DNA from: Anaerobacillus sp.
GTDB lineage: Bacteria > Bacillota > Bacilli > Bacillales > Anaerobacillaceae
DNA: 7,909 nt
NCBI GenBank assembly: GCA_007118195.1
Contig: SKSA01000315.1
Location: 1 to 7,909, forward strand
Direction of reading: 5' to 3'
Below, one piece after another: positions 6,801-7,909 of this stretch. Both the position numbers and the translations under genes were made by a program. The notes below the pieces were generated by a model. It worked only from the letters and a program-made list of their open reading frames with translations, was not told the origin of the DNA and did not search any database. Numbering within the stretch: the first letter of the stretch is position 1; each line of letters begins with the position of its first letter.

Positions 6801-7421
6801 TACTTTTAAAGGTTCAACTTGATTTTCTAATTCATGCAAAATATCTTCGACGCGATATAAATTTTCCTGGGTTTCAGCTAATTTTCTTTCAGCCTTTAAT
6901 TTTCTCGTTTTATATTTTAAAACTCCAGCAGCTTCTTCAAAGATCACTCGTCGTTCTTCTGATTTGCTACTTAAGATTTCTTCAATTTTCCCTTGACCGA
7001 TAATTGAGTAGGCTTCCCTACCTAATCCAGAATCCATAAACAATTCATGAATATCTTTTAGGCGACAACTTTGTTTATTGATATAATATTCACTTTCCCC
7101 AGAACGATAAACACGCCTTGTCACACTCACTTCACTATAATCAATCGCTAAATGATGATCTTCATTATTTAACGTTAACGTTAATTCAGCAAAGTTCAAC
7201 GGTTTTCTCGAATCACTCCCAGCAAATATTATATCCTCCATTTTTGCTCCTCGAAGTGACTTTGCTGACTGTTCTCCTAACACCCAACGGATTCCATCTG
7301 AAATATTACTTTTACCACTTCCATTAGGACCTACGACAGCCGTTACCCCGGGTACAAAATCTATTGATGTCCGTTCAGCAAAGGATTTAAACCCAACAAT
7401 ATCTAATCTTTTGAGGAACAT
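3855..7421 (-). CDS. smc: Chromosome condensation and segregation ATPase SMC
   Basis: SMC forms, with ScpA and ScpB, the condensin ring that loads at ParB/parS and organises and separates chromosomes. The protein has 1188 residues, close to the B. subtilis length. The N-terminal head has Walker A GPNGSGKSN (31-39) and the Q-loop GQGKIEEIL (142-150). A coiled-coil arm runs from about 170 to 500. The hinge is about 515-668, ending in the glycine-rich NPGGSMSGGS. The returning coil runs from about 675 to 1030. The C-terminal head has the ABC signature LSGGE (1090-1094), Walker B FCVLDE (1114-1119), D-loop LDEAN (1124-1128) and the switch histidine in VVTHR (H1150). The start is the ATG at 7421 (MFLKRLDIVGFKSF), five to six bases after AGGTGG. 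The GTG three codons upstream overlaps that site. The gene is complete. Confidence 0.98.
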   Translation of the reverse strand: MFLKRLDIVGFKSFAERTSIDFVPGVTAVVGPNGSGKSNISDGIRWVLGEQSAKSLRGAKMEDIIFAGSDSRKPLNFAELTLTLNNEDHHLAIDYSEVSVTRRVYRSGESEYYINKQSCRLKDIHELFMDSGLGREAYSIIGQGKIEEILSSKSEERRVIFEEAAGVLKYKTRKLKAERKLAETQENLYRVEDILHELENQVEPLKVQASMAKDYLEKKEELKKVEVGLLAYEIEQLHNHWQEQQQKVEQLSYEQLQVSSQIKVEEVKIDEFREKVQAIDESINDLQDVLLRTSEQLEKNEGQKEVLKERKKNYDQTKANLVEKIENLKGKKSFFEDNVKIETEKLKTYKDQLNDTSKQLREEIKVLASFEEDIETELERMKADYIEVLNEQASIRNEVRYLEEQLGQRKQKSIHLDNNNKTLLEQRDALVKSEKTLKDKILKKQQSLDEYALKFQNTSKELENVIKKFEQMEAQLFEAFGFVQKIRSRKDVLEEMQADFSGFFQGVKEILKAREGKLKGIAGAIAELINVPQHVELAIETALGGAMQHVVVGTEEDGRQAIQFLKSHRYGRATFLPLSVIKPRDLSQYDRQRLQKHSSFIGTAAELIDFDEKYRAVISNLLGHVIIAKDLVGANELAKIVQYKNRIVTVEGDVVNPGGSMSGGSIKQKGTQLLGRQRELDELKAKLAKIEEQTELMEHKVNELKEERQSKAALLESLRQNGELLRNEERELKASLREYEIEVNNLNERLSLYDKEKANFEVEVTEIETKITNLNENLVKTEQLKEQLDNEVKTLTEKKKTQQTSKQSLNEFITDLKVKVAKEEEQYHNQQERVQTLKGELSTLEIDLKETEEGYWLLEREMNTNTTGEESLDEIIEKKRYEKDLTFKLIQERRQERIDLQTAHDDLEKELKEKKRTQKQLADYLHTEEVKVTRLDVELENRLKKLSSDYEISFEAAKAKYPLTLEAKAAKEKVKLIKLAIDELGTVNLGAIEEYTRVSERFSFLNEQKRDLQEAKETLYRVIKEMDEEMSTRFEATFLQIKSQFQNVFKELFGGGQADLQLNHPENILETGVDIVAQPPGKKLQHLGLLSGGERALTAIALLFAILKVRPVPFCVLDEVEAALDEANVSRFANYLKDFSKETQFIVVTHRKGTMEEADVLYGVTMQESGVSKLVSVRLEETKELITT

Positions 7422-7473
7422 GACTTCCACCTCATTATTATTCTATAGTATAATTTTCATCTTTAACTCATCT

Positions 7474-7482
7474 ATTTTATCA
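7474..7482 (-). promoter_or_regulatory. Possible extended -10 promoter of smc
   Basis: Read on the minus strand this is TGATAAAAT, an extended -10 (TG, one base, TAAAAT), about 53 bases before the smc ATG. No good -35 is visible 17 bases upstream. It is of interest because rnc is not upstream here, so smc needs a promoter within this spacer. The call is weak in an AT-rich region. Confidence 0.3.
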
Positions 7483-7550
7483 TAACTTTTTGGATTAAGT
7501 GATGATCTTTACTGTATTAGTTAGAAATTTTATGAAAATCTTTGTTTAGA

Positions 7551-7559
7551 TGTTACAAT
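7551..7559 (+). promoter_or_regulatory. Possible extended -10 promoter toward the DUF1128 gene
   Basis: TGTTACAAT is an extended -10 (TG, one base, TACAAT) on the plus strand, with no clear -35. If used, transcription would start near 7566, at the left edge of the GC-rich element. The DUF1128 gene would then have a leader of about 270 bases made almost wholly of that element. Confidence 0.28.
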
Positions 7560-7564
7560 AATAA

Positions 7565-7801
7565 ATATATGGCTACTTTCATGCGAAACACACATGTCAG
7601 CTTGATTGCCACCACCATTTAGTATGTAAATTGTCAGTCGATTTCTCTCTCTGCGCTGTAAAGCTACTGACCGCGGGTCAAAGCTTGTGGGACTTCTTTA
7701 GGCTATTCATCGTGCAGCTTTGCAACGAGTAACCGCAGGAGTACAATCGTACCGAATTTAGAGGCTTGTTCGAGAAAGTCGACCGCCAAAGAGTCATATA
7801 T
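7565..7801. other. GC-rich element closed by long-range inverted ends (MITE-like repeat or structured RNA)
   Basis: The ends are complementary over 14 base pairs: ATATATGGCT (7565-7574) with AGTCATATAT (7792-7801, one G-T wobble), then, past a bulged A7575, CTTT (7576-7579) with AAAG (7788-7791). Inside, about 47% of bases are G or C (7581-7790, hand count), against about 21% in 7441-7580. Internal perfect pairings include GTCAGT (7633-7638) with ACTGAC (7666-7671), CAAAGCT (7679-7685) with AGCTTTG (7716-7722), and GTAC-loop-GTAC (7741-7752). Two short minus-strand frames start near the right end (stops at 7703 and 7678), with weak support as genes. It could be a miniature inverted-repeat element or a structured leader or small RNA; I recognise no named family. 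The rest of the spacer (7431-7564) is plain AT-rich sequence with possible promoters. Confidence 0.45.
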
Positions 7802-7834
7802 CATAATCACCTTAAGAGAGGATGCGTATTAAAA

Positions 7835-7909
7835 ATGAATTTAAAAGAGAAAAATCGTCAAAATATTGAGTTTATGATTACAAAAATTAAAGAGAAGCTA
7901 CAAGTAGTA
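7835..7909 (+). CDS. DUF1128 (YfkK-like) protein, 5' part only, cut by window end
   Basis: Only the first 25 codons are present, reading MNLKEKNRQNIEFMITKIKE followed by KLQVV. The pattern of a charged start, then N-[IV]-E-[FY]-M, then IKEKL-x-VV, fits the start of the small DUF1128 family (B. subtilis YfkK), which from memory is usually about 70-75 residues. No function is established for the family. A GAGAGGA ribosome site (7816-7822) lies 12 bases before the ATG, slightly far but usable. The gene is divergent from smc across a 413-base spacer containing the GC-rich element. The identification is from a remembered pattern over a short stretch, so an unrelated helical protein cannot be excluded. 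Confidence 0.68.
   Translation, partial: MNLKEKNRQNIEFMITKIKEKLQVV

Noticed and set aside
3855..7430. A longer smc starting at GTG 7430 (adding MEV)
   Set aside because: The GTG overlaps the AGGTGG ribosome site itself, and SMC proteins of this group begin MFLKRL, which matches the ATG at 7421.
7565..7801. The GC-rich island as a known RNA (SRP RNA, 6S RNA, RNase P RNA, T-box leader or tRNA)
   Set aside because: I looked for the conserved cores I know, such as the T-box AGGGTGGNACCGCG motif and tRNA arms, and found none. The sequence also does not resemble the Bacillus SRP, 6S or RNase P RNAs I can recall. It stays unassigned.

Overview
The window is a chromosomal segment of a low-GC Gram-positive bacterium of the Bacillaceae. 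The evidence is the gene order smc, ftsY, ylxM, ffh, rpsP, khpA (ylqC), the strong AGGAGG-type ribosome binding sites, and protein lengths close to the Bacillus subtilis orthologues as I remember them (SMC 1188 aa, FtsY 329, Ffh 448, S16 90). Genus and species cannot be fixed from the sequence alone; an alkaliphilic or halotolerant Bacillus relative is only a guess.

Layout, following transcription on the minus strand (right to left): smc (7421-3855), ftsY (3718-2729), ylxM (2540-2211), ffh (2198-852), rpsP (611-339) and khpA (269-42). A rho-independent terminator at 1-43 follows, and its stem overlaps the khpA stop codon. At the right edge, pointing the other way, are the first 25 codons of a DUF1128 (YfkK-like) gene at 7835-7909. 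In B. subtilis rnc lies immediately upstream of smc. That neighbour is missing here, so the conserved gene order breaks just upstream of smc.

The genes cover two linked housekeeping themes. SMC organises the chromosome. FtsY, Ffh and YlxM form the co-translational membrane-targeting (SRP) machinery. S16 and the KH protein KhpA belong to ribosome and RNA biology. All are intact, with their catalytic motifs present.

The unusual material is in the spacers. Two copies of a roughly 100-bp imperfect palindrome made of AGTTTTG-type heptamers flank ftsY, one on each side. A GC-rich island (about 45% by hand count, beside 21% sequence) with several possible helices lies between ffh and rpsP. A second GC-rich island (about 47%, beside 21%) between smc and the DUF1128 gene is closed by a 14-bp helix whose arms are about 210 bases apart. 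These look like dispersed intergenic elements or structured RNAs. I cannot assign them to a named family. A consensus SigA promoter upstream of ylxM and a probable one upstream of rpsP suggest that the cluster is split into several transcription units. I see no defence system, prophage, CRISPR array or complete transposon.
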